The position numbers and the translations under genes were made by a program. From Adenophora triphylla var. japonica (Eukaryota > Streptophyta > Magnoliopsida > Asterales > Campanulaceae), in the NCBI GenBank assembly GCA_022495995.1, contig JAFEMH010001474.1, positions 404,671 through 468,670 of the forward strand: a DNA stretch of 64,000 bases, given 5' to 3'. This document shows, in pieces, positions 21,939 through 32,259 of the stretch (the stretch's first letter is position 1; the number at the start of each line of letters is the position of its first letter). A model generated the notes under the pieces. It did not search any database. It was not told the origin of the DNA and worked only from the letters and a program-made list of their open reading frames with translations.

Positions 21939-22376
21939 CTATTCCCAATTCGGCCTGGCAGCTACGCCGAGAATGGCATTGTATTGGGAAGGAAGATCGA
22001 CCACCATGAAAGTTATCTTGGCCGTCTTACGCATGGGTTTTTCTCCAATAGCTACGTCAAACACAATCGTCCCCTTTACCCTTACAGGCGTGGTTTGTGA
22101 AGCCTTCGAGCATGCCCGCATATGGAGTGAGATGTGCTTCCGTCATTCTCATTCCAATCAAAGTATGGTAGTAAAGTATGTCGCGGCGACTCCAGTATCT
22201 ACCAACACACGGCCTATGTTTGCCCGGTTGATTCTCATTCTCGAGGGTGAGTGGGTCAGTGTGGAATGAAAAAGGGTGGAGGCAAGTTCACTCCTTTTGA
22301 ACCCAATTTCAGCTCTTCCTCCGGGGCCGGGCGGGGATGGAAAAAACCTTTCTAATGTCCGAATTTGGAGAGACAA
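21939..22376 (-). pseudogene. Aspartic protease region of element 2
   Basis: INRANIGRVLVDTGVAA (about 22215) contains the D-T-G active site. Downstream, in another frame, KITFMVVDLPSQYNAILG (about 21990) is the conserved second half of the plant gypsy protease. Retroviral-type proteases cut the Gag-Pol polyprotein. The frame changes between the halves, so this copy is inactive. Confidence 0.8.
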
Positions 22377-22550
22377 TCGCCTACTAGTGGGAGGTTCCTC
22401 CCCAATGAAGTTAATGTCATAGTCCCCAAAATCGTCATCATTATTATCTCTTTCATTCCCGTCCTGGTCCCCGGTGTGTCGTGCCCGCCGCCGATCATTG
22501 TTATTGGGGGCGTATTGTTTCCCTTAACCCACTTGGTTAGCTCCCCGTTA

Positions 22551-23601
22551 TTAATTTTCTCGCTGAATTACTCGCTTCACTGGAAACAATCCTCGCCCGT
22601 GCCCGTGGTCGTTGTGAAACTCACAGAATTTAAGTCTACTCCTCTCATTTGGCTTTCGAAGCATGGGGGGAGGAGGAGGAAAGTCTGAGGCTCTCATGAT
22701 CACCACCTCGGGGTCGGTGAGCTCTGTATAAACCTGTTTCGGCCACGGCCTTTTTGAGCCTTTCGATCCCCGGCCTCTGTTTTTGCCACGATTATTGGCA
22801 TGAGCGGGCTCCGGGTGGTCTCCCGGACTTGGCTTATCCTTTCTTTCGCAGGCTCGTGGAGCGGGCACACTAGGCTCTTCGGCGGAGGCAATGGCCGATG
22901 CCCTTTCATACATTTCCTCCACTGATTTAGGTTTGCTGGAGGCAAAATTCATTTTAAGGAAGGAGTTACTGAGGCCGCCTTCAAAACATAGTCGGATGTC
23001 CCCCTCGTCCCAGTCCACAATCTCCTCGCTCACCTTCCCCGAACCGGATATATAATCTTTTGTAGGCTCATTTGGTGCCTCGCTGACACGGACAAGATCT
23101 GTCTTTGGTCTAGCGGGCACACTCGCTCCGGCAAAGGCATTGAGGAAGAGGACTACGAACCGACCGAATGATCGGATACACCGGGGCTTGAGGGCTAGCA
23201 TCCAAGATAGGGCCTTGCCGGTGAAGGTCGCAGCCAAAGCTTTGCACATCACCGACTCATCCGCGGAGAATAAAGCCATCTCGGCCCTCAAATCTTCCCA
23301 TATGACTCTTGGCATTTTTGGATCCGTCATAGGTGTCCATCTCGGGGGTTTGCTCTTCTCGGATTGGTGCCCGCGCAATTTTATCGCCGAAGGCGTCCAT
23401 AGTGCGTCCACACTTCGGGCGGCCTTCCGATGGGTTTCCCACATCTTCTGCATTGAATTCCACAAACTCGGGTTCTCGATCATCAACCTTTTGCTTTTTA
23501 GCTCGTGGAGTCACGGCCTTCTCCTTGGCCGGAGCCAAGGGTCCGGCTTTGACTTCGCACGGTGATTTGATCGTGCCTCTTCCCCCTTTCCTCGCTATCA
23601 T
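22551..23601 (-). pseudogene. Gag of element 2
   Basis: The start region has a basic segment, followed by MDTYDGSKNAKSH (normally YDG-DP-H in plant gypsy Gag). Further on come LFSADESVMCKALAATFTGK and a Trp-containing capsid block, LCFEGGLSNSFLKMNFAS, and a basic RGKNRGRGSKGSKRP stretch for nucleic acid binding. KFCEFHNDHGHG near 22620 is the zinc-knuckle-like motif, but its last Cys is lost. The frame changes near 23300. Gag forms the virus-like particle. Confidence 0.8.
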
Positions 23602-23731
23602 CTACATGCACCACGCTCCGTCCGGCCGGCCGTCCGCGCTCAAGGGCCGGGTCAACCCGGTTTGCCCCACATTGACTAGTAAGCGAGTGTGCGGGAGCTC
23701 GCTGGGAGAACCTTTGTGACCCTTGAGGGAA

Positions 23732-23935
23732 TCAGAGCCCTCCATTGGCCTCTATTTCAAATATTTCCATCTCCGCGTCGTTGATGGCCACGGCTTCCGC
23801 GACCGGTTTGGATTTGGAGGCTAGGATTTCCTTCCTTCTCGTGATCCGTCTGGGAAAGTGGGGTGGTCCGATTGGTGTTTTTATGCGAGCTTGGGGAGTT
23901 TTTGGGCTAGTGTTTAGTAGGGCTTGAGCTTTCAA
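23732..23935 (-). pseudogene. N-terminal Gag fragment of element 2
   Basis: A 67-codon frame with Pro/Lys-rich sequence ends in an acidic stretch (INDAEMEIFEIEANGG). It lies just upstream of Gag in the direction of transcription and 384 bp inside the PBS. It is probably the Gag N-terminus or a leader ORF cut off by frame loss. Little else can be said. Confidence 0.4.
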
Positions 23936-24318
23936 AGCACGGGCTTCCTGCTAACTGTGGAGAACTCGTTGAGCCGGGATTTTTGAGGCCGAGAATGGGC
24001 CCCCATTCCGTTGAAGACAGAGTTGGTTTGCCTTTCCCTATTGTTATTGGAGGGTTCGGCTTGGTTTTCCTCCTCTATGGTTAAATGACCAGCATTTTTA
24101 GAATTTGAGACATGTCACGTAAAGGTGAAAATAATCGAAAAGAAGTGTCTTTTGACGGTCCGCTGTTTAGACTACAGGGTGTGTCCGAAAACAAAAGTTT
24201 TAAATGGGAAAAACTTAGTGACGTAAAATAGAAGAGCCTTTCTAAGACCGAATTTGTTTAGGACACGTGAGGTGCCTTGAAAACAAAAGATTTTTAACGA
24301 GAAACGAAAGAAAGTCTT

Positions 24319-24337
24319 GTTCCCGGCAATGGAACCA
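24319..24337 (-). other. Primer binding site of element 2
   Basis: The minus strand reads TGGTTCCATTGCCGGGAAC one base inside the 5' LTR. It fits the 3' end of a plant tRNA-Glu (CCGGCAACGGAACCA) with one mismatch in the first 17 bases. The tRNA identity is from memory and inferred. Confidence 0.65.
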
Positions 24338-24338
24338 C

Positions 24339-25174
24339 TGATGACGCCACAGCTTTTCGGGGTCAGGAGCGGTTCAAGGATATCTGGCTAGGATATATTT
24401 GGTGGTTTTGTGTACCTAGATCACAACACAAACAAGCACCGTTAAGGTCAAAGTTGGATGTTACTCCAACTCAGGCCCTCGGGTGTGAGAGTAAGAACAC
24501 TGAGTAATAAGGCTTTGAATACCTTTGGAGTGTGTGTGTTTAGGTCTAGAGAGTAAAAGAGCTTACTCTCAGATATGGAACTTACCTTGCCCAAGGGGGT
24601 AAAGGCCTTCTATTTATAGGCAATGCCACGGTGCTTGTTGAGGTAAGCACGAGATCACCTAGGGGGCACTTTGGTATTTGACCGCCTACACGTGTCCGCA
24701 GCCTAATTGGTCCCGTCGGGAGGGAACATTGACTGTCCAGGGGACATGGCTGAAAGGGACATGAGCCGTGTAGCCGGCTTATTGCATTAAATGGAATAGT
24801 AGGCGCCGGACTGAGCCGCATTGAATGCGTGATGGGGGAGCCGGCAAGTGGCCTGTCAGAGCCAGTAAGCTAACTTGCTCAGTAAGGCTTGACATTTAAT
24901 CCGGGAAGCAGCATGTGCCCGCGGTCAACGTTATGCCCGCAGTCAAAGATATATGACGCGAGCACGGCTGATGCGGGCATGACTCACGCGGGCATGGATC
25001 CAGCGAGCAGGGGTCCAATGGTCCTCGAAGAGGATGATGCGAGGAGGGACACGGTCTTGACCACAAGGGCCTATTTGTCCGCGGTCTTCCCTCCAGCGGT
25101 CTAGGAACTGCCACGTCACTGGTTCCTTGGGCTAGACCGAGCGCGGGCCCGGTCCAGTAGATCCGGGCTCATCA
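24339..25174 (-). repeat. 5' LTR of element 2
   Basis: 836 bp, TGATGACG to GGGCTCATCA on the plus strand, paired with 12170-13008. Its upstream end (25174) is followed by the TCTTC duplication and, 21 bases later, by the ATG of the CASP-like gene on the opposite strand. Confidence 0.95.
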
Positions 25175-25195
25175 TCTTCATTTTTAGTTCTTGTC

Positions 25196-26279
25196 ATGTC
25201 AATGGATACCGGACAAAAAGATGGCTACACCGTCGTCCCACCTTGCCGGCGACGATCGGTTTTCTTTGTTGGTCAAATCAGTCTACGAATCTTTGCCGTC
25301 GTGTTCACCGCAGTCGCATTAGCAATGATGGCTTCCAGTACCCAGTCTGTTGTGTTTTTTGGTATAGACTTTGTTGCCAAATACAAATTCTCTTCTGCAT
25401 TCAGGTCATCACTCTTGTTTTAACAACTCACCACTCCGTCGGTCATCAAGAATAAATTTAATTTTTTTAGGATTTATTTATGCAGATTCAAGGTTGTTGC
25501 AGATGCAGTTGTTTGTGGTTTCACTCTGTTATCACTGATCCTCGTTTACACGCTGAGCCCTCCCAACACAAAACCAAACAACTATTTCTACTTACTTTTG
25601 CATGACATGGTAAGTAACCAAACAATTAATTAGTTGGTATTTATGAATAATTGTTAGAGGTTAATTTGCAGGCCCGTCTCAATAATTATAGGGGCTCTGT
25701 GCTAAATATGAAAATTGGAGCCCTTAATATTTTAAAATTTTATGCAATGGAATGATTGCAATAATGTTGAAATAATAAATAAACAATTCATTAAATTAAA
25801 AAAATATTAAAAGAAAAACAAACTTTTTAATTAAGATTGAAAAAATAGAATGAAAGTTAACTAAAAAAGAATGGAAGAAAAGTCCAAAAAATAAAATGAG
25901 AAAAAAGCCCAAGAATAATAAGAAATGTCCAAAAAATGGAAAAAGAACAGAAAGAAATAGTAAAGCAGTGTTCTCTGTGCTATTGGGCCTCTTGCACATG
26001 GCCAAAAACCGGGCCTGTTAATTTGTATATTTCTGTTTATGTTAAATGTGACAGGTAATGATGGTGCTTGTGATGGCCGGGGCTGCCGCGGCAACTGCAG
26101 TCGGTTACATTGGAAAACACGGCCAGGACGAGTCCGGGTGGATTGCTATTTGCGACCGAGTTGGAAAATTCTGCCACAAAGTGTCAGTGTCAGTTGCCTT
26201 TTCTTACTTGGCTTTCGTTTGCTTGTTTCTTTTATCAATCATGTCCGCCTACAAGCTCAAGGTTCATACTCTAAATTAA
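25196..26279 (+). CDS. CASP-like membrane protein (CASPL1-type), three exons
   Basis: The exons 25196-25404, 25486-25609 and 26055-26279 all have GT-AG borders (TTCAG/GTCATC, ATG/GTAAGT; acceptors TATGCAG, TGACAG). They join in frame to 185 residues, a normal length for the family. Four hydrophobic segments fit the MARVEL-like CASP fold. TM1 keeps the conserved Arg (ISLRIFAVVFTAVALAMMAS), TM3 keeps the conserved Asp (HDMVMMVLVMAGAAAA), and the second outer loop keeps the Cys pair (ICDRVGKFC). CASP proteins scaffold plasma-membrane domains such as the Casparian strip; CASPL roles vary. The start has a second in-frame ATG two codons on. Its own TATA box is now 13 kb upstream because of element 2. 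Confidence 0.92.
25610..26054 (+). other. Second intron of the CASP-like gene
   Basis: 445 bp, AT-rich, GTAAGT to GACAG. It includes a poly-purine run at 25795-25960. Nothing functional is recognisable. Confidence 0.8.
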
Positions 26280-26413
26280 TGAACCTTTGGAGCTCTTAGC
26301 AAGTGATTTTTCTTTCTTTCATTTTTGCCAATGAACCATATTGGGATTTATCGACTTAATTAGATTCTTTTGAGCCGGGCCCCCATGGTCTTAATGTGCG
26401 ATGACTCATTTTG

Positions 26414-26557
26414 TGATATCCCCATCCCACGTCGGAAATATGTGGGAATTTAGTGTGATATATAGAGTGCTCATGCACTACTACTAATAGTAGTGTATGT
26501 GTCTTCTATATATCACACTAAATTTCCACATATTTCCGATGTGGGATGGGGGATATC
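26414..26557. repeat. Palindromic foldback MITE between the two converging genes
   Basis: The arms 26414-26473 and 26497-26557 are inverted copies that begin GATATCCCCATCCCAC and differ at few positions. The spacer is CATGCACTACTACTAATAGTAG-like and itself partly palindromic. The word CCCACGTCGGAAATATGTGG resembles the start of some TRIM-type LTRs. It lies 135 bp after the CASP-like stop and 157 bp after the BRO1 stop. Confidence 0.85.
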
Positions 26558-26713
26558 AGACATTTGAAGATTTATAACGTTGTGTTAAGTTTATATAGGT
26601 AGATTAAGAAGCATTTCTTCGAACAACAACTGAAATGGAGATTGCATACATTAGAAGTTACATTTAGGTTCGGGTCAATCAGTCTTTGTTATCAGTGAGA
26701 GTGAGATGCTCCT

Positions 26714-28607
26714 TCATTGTCCCATTCCGAGTTCGTTACTGGTAATCTGAATTCTAAAGTCATTGGCTTCCAGTGATAGCTTAAACTTAGGTAGTTCAGG
26801 CAACACTCCCAGATCTCTGCATAGCAATCAATATATCAGACTACTTATGATGAACTAAAACTATATGCGAAGAAAAAAATAATTTAAAATAAAAGATCCC
26901 TTACTTTGTCTTCCCTAAAAGGTTAGCATACATCTGCGACTTCCTGGAGGCCATTTCAGGAATTTTCTTGTTCAAATGCTTCATTGCACCCCAGGGAGGT
27001 GGAGACCTTAAGAAAACACACACACACACAGAAAGAGAGTTCAGTACTTCGTCTCAGATGATTCTTCTAAACATTAATCATTTGATATTACGACAAGTAA
27101 TTTTATGCCAACCTGGTCACTGGAGTTGCTAGACAAAAGGTCAAACAAGCCTTCTTGCTCTTGGTTAGTAGATCTTCAGCAGCAAGAAAGCAACAAACAG
27201 CACTGATATGGCTCGAAGGCTTTGTGCCCAAGTCCGTCATCAGGCCATGGAAGTAGTAAGCTGCAGCCTTTGCTTCAAGGTATTTCCATTTGGTGAACAA
27301 TAGATGTTTTTTTCCGTACCCGTTAATTTTGTTACATGTTGACAAGCTGTAGTATGCCTGCAAATAGACCAAAATATTGCTCTTTATTATAGATTATATT
27401 CATTTTCTAGGGATTAATTTAGGGAGATAAATGGATAATTGTGTTAATTACCTGGCTAAAATAGGTTAATTGCTCGCACGCCAGCCTCCTCTTAACAGGT
27501 AAGGTGGCATTTTTACTCTCGACAGCCAAAGCAAGCTGCATTTCAGTTACCTGTCCTAATGCTTGAATGGACGTCGCCTCCAATACACCCTCATGCAAAT
27601 CTGGGGGGAATTTCGTCCTGATATCAATTTGCATTACGGCAGTCAGAATGATTAACTACACGCCATGAAAATTATAGATTTTAGAGGTTAATATGCAACT
27701 AGTTTTACGGACTTGATTTCAGGTGGTATGCACAAAAGAACTTCACGGCAAGCAAATTCCAACTGCCCTGCTGCCTTGAACAGCAAATCCACGGCACTTC
27801 TCATGCTATCTGACAACATTAGATAGCCATAAATCAATAACGAGGTTTTTTTTATTTTATGGAATGAACTAAGAATCAATTATAGGAAGGAAACGCACAC
27901 CTGCGGATACAATCTTTCCTTTAGAACTTGTTTGATCATTACCCAATACTGAATTTGCTTCCATCAATGTCAACATTGCCATCATGTGAACAATGGATAG
28001 TAGTTCGTACCATGAATTGGACACACACACTACCTGTTCAGCAGATTATATCAGCTTGAATGCTTGGAATTACAGTTTCCAAACACACAGAAGCAGGAAG
28101 TTAAGAAAGACTTACTTGTTTTCCGTCTTCCAAATTTTTCCATTTGAATTCCACAACTTCCTCGAGTCCGTTTTCTGTTCAACAAACAAGTCATTCATTT
28201 TTCTTTACGATTATGTATGCACATATTTCAGAGTGATTGAATAAACTGTTAAAACCTTTGTGAGTGAGGACAACAAGATGCGACAAGTACTCGTCCAGTG
28301 CTCCTTGTAGTTCTGTTATAGCCGATCCATCTACAAAATATTAAATGTCATTTCATTTTGTGCAAGATCAAAACTGAAAACCGAAAAAAATGAGAGCAAA
28401 CTAACCAACTAACTAACCTGTGTCTTCTGCGACTAGAACAATCTTATTCCTGATGGAAGCTAATGTATCAACAAAGTGTTTCGGGACAAGGCCTTTGAGT
28501 GGCTTTTGGAGTTGAGATTGAACTGGAATACGAACAGAAGGAACGAAGATAGCGACTTCAGGGATGTTCTTCCTTCCAACTTGATGTACAGAAGCTGCAC
28601 ACCCCAT
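26714..28607 (-). CDS. BRO1-domain protein (plant BROX-like), nine exons
   Basis: On the minus strand the exons are 28607-28418, 28330-28256, 28174-28116, 28033-27901, 27809-27713, 27617-27452, 27357-27113, 27006-26905 and 26816-26714. All have GT-AG borders and sum to 1170 bases, that is 389 residues plus TGA. The N-terminus MGCAASVHQVG fits N-myristoylation (Gly2) with a palmitoylatable Cys3, so membrane attachment is likely. Conserved stretches of plant BRO1 proteins include SNSWYELLSIVHMMAMLTL, LHEGVLEATSIQALGQVTEM, KRRLACEQLTYFSQAYYSL and FTKWKYLEAKAAAYYFHGL. The C-terminus keeps the LPELPKFKLSLEANDFRIQ region. Bro1 domains bind ESCRT-III components; the exact role of the plant proteins is not settled. 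The length is close to the roughly 420 residues of Arabidopsis homologues. Confidence 0.9.
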
Positions 28608-29200
28608 TGTTGTTGCTGCTTGAGTTTCTATTTACAATTAACATATTTCAATCCAATTTATAGCCGGTGCACCCATGGTCGAGGCAGGCATATGCAGTCA
28701 CACTGTATAACAGTCAAACAAAACAGATGCAACTATAAGATGTAACGTAGGATGGTCAGAGTAAAATGTTAGGAAATAAACAGAGTTACTGGAATGTGGC
28801 AGGTGACAGCAAGGAGTGAGCTGTGAAGGATCTTTTCAATGGCTAATATGCAATAAAATTGCCATGGGAGATCTTTGCTCAGAAAGAGAGGGCACATGGG
28901 AGATCAAATTAGTGGTGTAACGACAATGGAGGAGGGAAGGGATGCAATCCCATCGTAGATAAAGATTTCAGGTAGAGAAATTTTTGATAAAAACTAATAA
29001 TTGTATGGCGGAGATTTGATTAGAGATGGAAGTATGTATTTTATAATGTGCCTACTTGCATTGTTGAAAGGGTTTATATGACAGTCCAAATTAGGAAGAA
29101 AAATATAATATACTGTAGATCAGACAGATCTATTATATTTATCGGATAGATCTATAATATTGCTGCTTAGACGTGCTTATTTATTTGAGTACGGTTTTCG
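28608..29200. other. Upstream region of the BRO1 gene
   Basis: Non-coding, with no clear TATA box identified. AT-rich with an ACAGATCTATTATATTTATCGG-like partial inverted repeat at 29110-29160. It probably contains the promoter. Confidence 0.45.
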
Positions 29201-29214
29201 GTACTCAGTTATGT

Positions 29215-29720
29215 GGAAATAGGAATCGTATTTGAATTGTGTAATTTCGATTCCCGATTTCAATCGCCGGTTCCTTGTTTCGGTTCCTACGGTTTCAATT
29301 TATTTGTTACTTTTAATTATTTACATAGAGTATATATTTTTGAATTCAATGTAATTGAAAAATAGTTAAATAAGTAATAAAATTTCAAAATCCATTAGAT
29401 TTGTAACAAAATTCATTTAAAAAATTAGATTTCATAAGAAAATGTTAATTTTTTTAACGAATGTGGTTAGTTTATTAACGAATTCAGTTAGTTTTTTTTT
29501 TAACTAAATAATAACGAAACACTAGCCGCTACATGGTTCTAAAGTCATGGTTTCACAGTTCTCGGTTCCGAAACCGCTGATTCTCGGTTTTGAAAATGGT
29601 GGACCCGTATTCGAACAGTGGAACCGCCGGTTACGGTTTTCACGGTTTTCGATTCTTCCACGGTTCCAATTTTAGCAGATCTCGATTTTCGGTTTTACCC
29701 GTTGATTTTCCCGATTTTCA
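29215..29720. repeat. CGGTTTC/GGTTCC-rich degenerate repeat
   Basis: Words such as CGGTTTCGG, GGTTCCG and CGGTTTTC recur at both ends around an AT-rich middle. The style resembles the hAT-type element at 49165-49915. No clean ends or target duplication found. Confidence 0.35.
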
Positions 29721-29780
29721 CGTTTCCCGGATATTTTTTAGCATAGTTGCTGCAACTTCATCTGGTCATGTGATATTATG

Positions 29781-29990
29781 ATAAAATACTCTGTTCTAAA
29801 AGATCCCGCCTAAGGGCGCCAAGGTCTGGCCTAGGCGCTAGACCCCTCTCCAACGCCTAGTTCTAAGTCCCGCCTAGGTCCTGACTAATCCCGACTAATC
29901 CCGATTAGTCGCCGACTAGTCCCCGCCTAGGCGCTAGGCCCAGCTCCGCCGCCTAGCATCCGCCTAGCGCTTTTTAGAACCTTGATAAAA
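29781..29990. mobile_element. hAT-type MITE with GCCTAGGCGC motifs
   Basis: The ends TTCTAAAAG and CTTTTTAGAA are inverted. The interior is filled with CCGCCTAGGCGC-type words. TGATAAAATA is repeated at 29779-29788 and 29983-29992, which fits a hAT target-site duplication of 8 bp plus flanking chance matches. About 194 bp, no coding capacity. Confidence 0.7.
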
Positions 29991-29992
29991 TA

Positions 29993-30225
29993 AGAAGAGC
30001 CCAAAATATATTATGTATTATTTTCTTCTCTAAGTTTTCATAAGCTAGAGACTCATATTTATATTCAAAACATATGAGTCCTAATTCTAATAGGATTCTA
30101 ACGAATCATATCCTTATTTTAATAATAAATAATTCAAATTGAAAATACTTCTAACTAAGATAACTTTACTAAGTTGTCTCAATATCAACTTAGTTAACTA
30201 AATATTTTCTTTTCTTGAGAATATC
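29993..30225 (-). repeat. Reversed copia-type solo LTR fragment
   Basis: Read on the minus strand this resembles the LTR at 35010-36430 in the same order: GAGATATT...AAGAAAA, then AAGTTGATATTGAG, GTATTTTCA, TTAGAATTC-like words, a TATAAATAT box and CTCTAGCTTATG. No internal sequence accompanies it. Its 3' side abuts the hAT MITE. Confidence 0.55.
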
Positions 30226-30295
30226 TCTCAAATATAATGTGAAGATATTGTGATATCTTCACAATATCTCAACTTATTAGGATAATGATATTTAT

Positions 30296-30446
30296 AGTGA
30301 AAATGTATAGGAAAAATCATAGGAAAAAACATAGCGAAAACGTGTAATACTTTGAATTGTAATAAATTTTTGTGTACCTCATTGAGTAGAAATCCATCCA
30401 ACGATTTACACGTTTTCAAAATAAATTTTTTCTATGCATTTTCACT
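30296..30446. repeat. Foldback element
   Basis: AGTGAAAATGTATAGGAAAAA at the left pairs with the complement at 30425-30446, and AAAACGTGTAA pairs with TTACACGTTTT. About 150 bp, AT-rich, no coding. Confidence 0.65.
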
Positions 30447-31139
30447 TTATTTAATTGTTTGTGATATTAACTGAGTTGGGAAAGATTAATGGCCAGGAAA
30501 GCACCATTGGAGAGGTTAAGGTTAATGGCTAAGATCGAAGCGAACCAGTTGGAGAGATTACTGGCCAGGAATGAATGCGCCAATTGGACTTTAAAAATAA
30601 AACACAATAAACCAGGCCATTAAAATAATGAAACAACCCATCCAAGATGTCGGGAGTTTCCGTGCCGTGGCCTTCATAAACCCGCCCTTCACTCTTTTTC
30701 TAATATCAGCCCTCACCTCACGTCATGCTTACCTCATAAATTACATTGGACTTCGTTTATTTCATTTCGCATAAAACAACTAATCTCTAGAAAATATTTT
30801 GAGGATGGGGTCAGGTGTTTAGATAATGGTTAGGGGTAAAAGTGGAGAATGAGAAAGGTGGACGGGCGTGAGAGTGTTAATAAACAATTTAAGAAAGGAA
30901 AAATTTCACTAGGGCCCTTTTATCCAGATTTTTTTTCTCTTAAAAGAAAAGATTTTTGTAAATTCTAAAAAAAGAGTTATTCCCACTTTCAAATTCCCCG
31001 AACACCCCTGTAGCTCCAAAATGTAATTACGTGCTTCCCGGTTCACCCAAAAACTCCTCAAGGTCTCTTTTCCTAATCAATCAAAGAATCCCTCTCCGAT
31101 TCCCAGATCCACCATCCCCCACCTCCAAAATCTCTCTGA
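30447..31139. other. Non-coding stretch
   Basis: It includes a short duplication around AGAGGTTAAGGTTAATGGC and GAGAGATTACTGGCCAGGAA at 30500-30570. Nothing identifiable otherwise. Confidence 0.5.
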
Positions 31140-31185
31140 ATCTATTGTTACTCCGGCAATTCGCAGCGGCTCACTGCCGTCAGGT

Positions 31186-31640
31186 CATACCCAACAATTT
31201 CTCAGCAGCGTTCTCTCCCAACGACGGCCCTTCGTCTGTACCTTACATGGAAGACGTCAAATGGCTAATCCGTCAACACCTCCTTTCCCTCTCCGAAGCC
31301 TTTCCTTCTCTCCAACCGTAAACCGCAACTTTCACTCACAACGATGGCCGCACCGTTAATCGTCTCCAAGCCGACGGCACCGTTCCGATGATCTACCAGG
31401 AGGTAACTTACAATATCCCTGTTGTTATTTGGTTAATGGAATCGTATCCCCGTCATCCTCCGTTAGTTTTTGTTAATCCAACTAGGGATATGATTATTAA
31501 GCTTTAACATCGTTATGTGAATCCTTCTGGTATGGTTTCGATTCCTTATTTGCAAAATTGGGTTTACCCTAGCTCCAATTTGGTTGATTTGGCTCGTAAT
31601 TTGAGCCATTATTTTGGTTTGGATCCCCCTCTTTACACAC
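31186..31640 (+). pseudogene. TSG101/ELC-type UEV domain pseudogene
   Basis: Fragments match the ubiquitin E2 variant domain of plant ELC, a TSG101 homologue of ESCRT-I: QQFLSSVLSQR (31190-31223), then [54 protein letters not shown] and [15 protein letters not shown], ending DPPLYT near 31640. Damage is clear: a frame change around 31221-31227, TAA at 31319-31321 and TAA at 31505-31507. The similarity stops after the UEV domain, so the proline-rich and steadiness-box parts are missing. No introns, as in the functional genes I know of. Confidence 0.88.
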
Positions 31641-32259
31641 AACCTATATGTTTACTATATCTATGCACACTATGTGTTTGTGATATTGTCTTGCCTTGTT
31701 TCTTCAAACCCTTGCTTTATTTCTTGGCATCACTTAAGGTTTATTACATCATCTCATTCATGGGTTCTTCTTGTTTTCAGTTTCTCATGTAAAATTTGTT
31801 TCTTGGAGAGATCCAGAATTAAATATTAAAAAGAGAATTTAATTGATAATTTATCTCCTTTTTTGTTATTTCATATTGGATTTAGTATTGTTTTGATTTA
31901 TCTGTATTTATAATGTCAGTTCATGTAACTGAGATCTAGTCATGGTTATTGGGCTTAATTGTAAACTTGTTTGAATGCAGAAGGGCAGCCATGGCTACTG
32001 CTGAGCCAAATGGCCCTCCTGTCAAGCTCGAGGTTTGCGAATCCTACGATTTTTATTGTGGTTTTTCAGTTAGGAAGGTTAATCAGTTAATCATGATCTA
32101 TGTTTGATTTTTTTTCAAAATTCAGGGAAGGTTTATGGCAATGGTTGTATGTGGATTCTTGGATTTGGATCACTGGTCTCTTGAAATAGTATGCTGACCA
32201 CTAGAGATTATTACTATGATCTATTTCCTGTAAGCCCTTAATCTTGATTGTTTGCATCT
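31641..32259. other. Non-coding, with one exon-like piece
   Basis: At 31980-32029 a polypyrimidine-poor acceptor TGAATGCAG precedes GCAGCCATGGCTACTGCTG. This is a good initiation context encoding MATAEPNGPPVKLE, followed by a GTTTGC donor. A second acceptor (TTCAAAATTCAG) lies at 32125. The coding beyond it is not recognisable, so this may be a stray first exon. Confidence 0.3.

Larger units (their letters stand above)
12170..25174 (-). mobile_element. Complete Tat/Retand-type Ty3-gypsy element 2 with TSD TCTTC
   Basis: It is bounded by two LTRs (12170-13008 and 24339-25174) with perfect TGATGA/TCATCA ends. TCTTC is duplicated exactly at 12165-12169 and 25175-25179. Reading on the minus strand gives PBS (24337-24319), gag, protease, RT, RNase H, archaeal-type RNase H, integrase (down to 18227), spacer, an antisense gene on the plus strand (about 13609-17083), a polypurine tract and the 3' LTR. 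Length 13,005 bp. All enzymatic frames are frameshifted, so it is structurally complete but not autonomous. Confidence 0.95.

Noticed and set aside
26414..26557. Cassandra-type TRIM with 5S rRNA sequence
   Set aside because: The CCCACGTCGG word is suggestive, but the structure is a foldback without two direct LTRs, PBS or 5S-like internal promoter.
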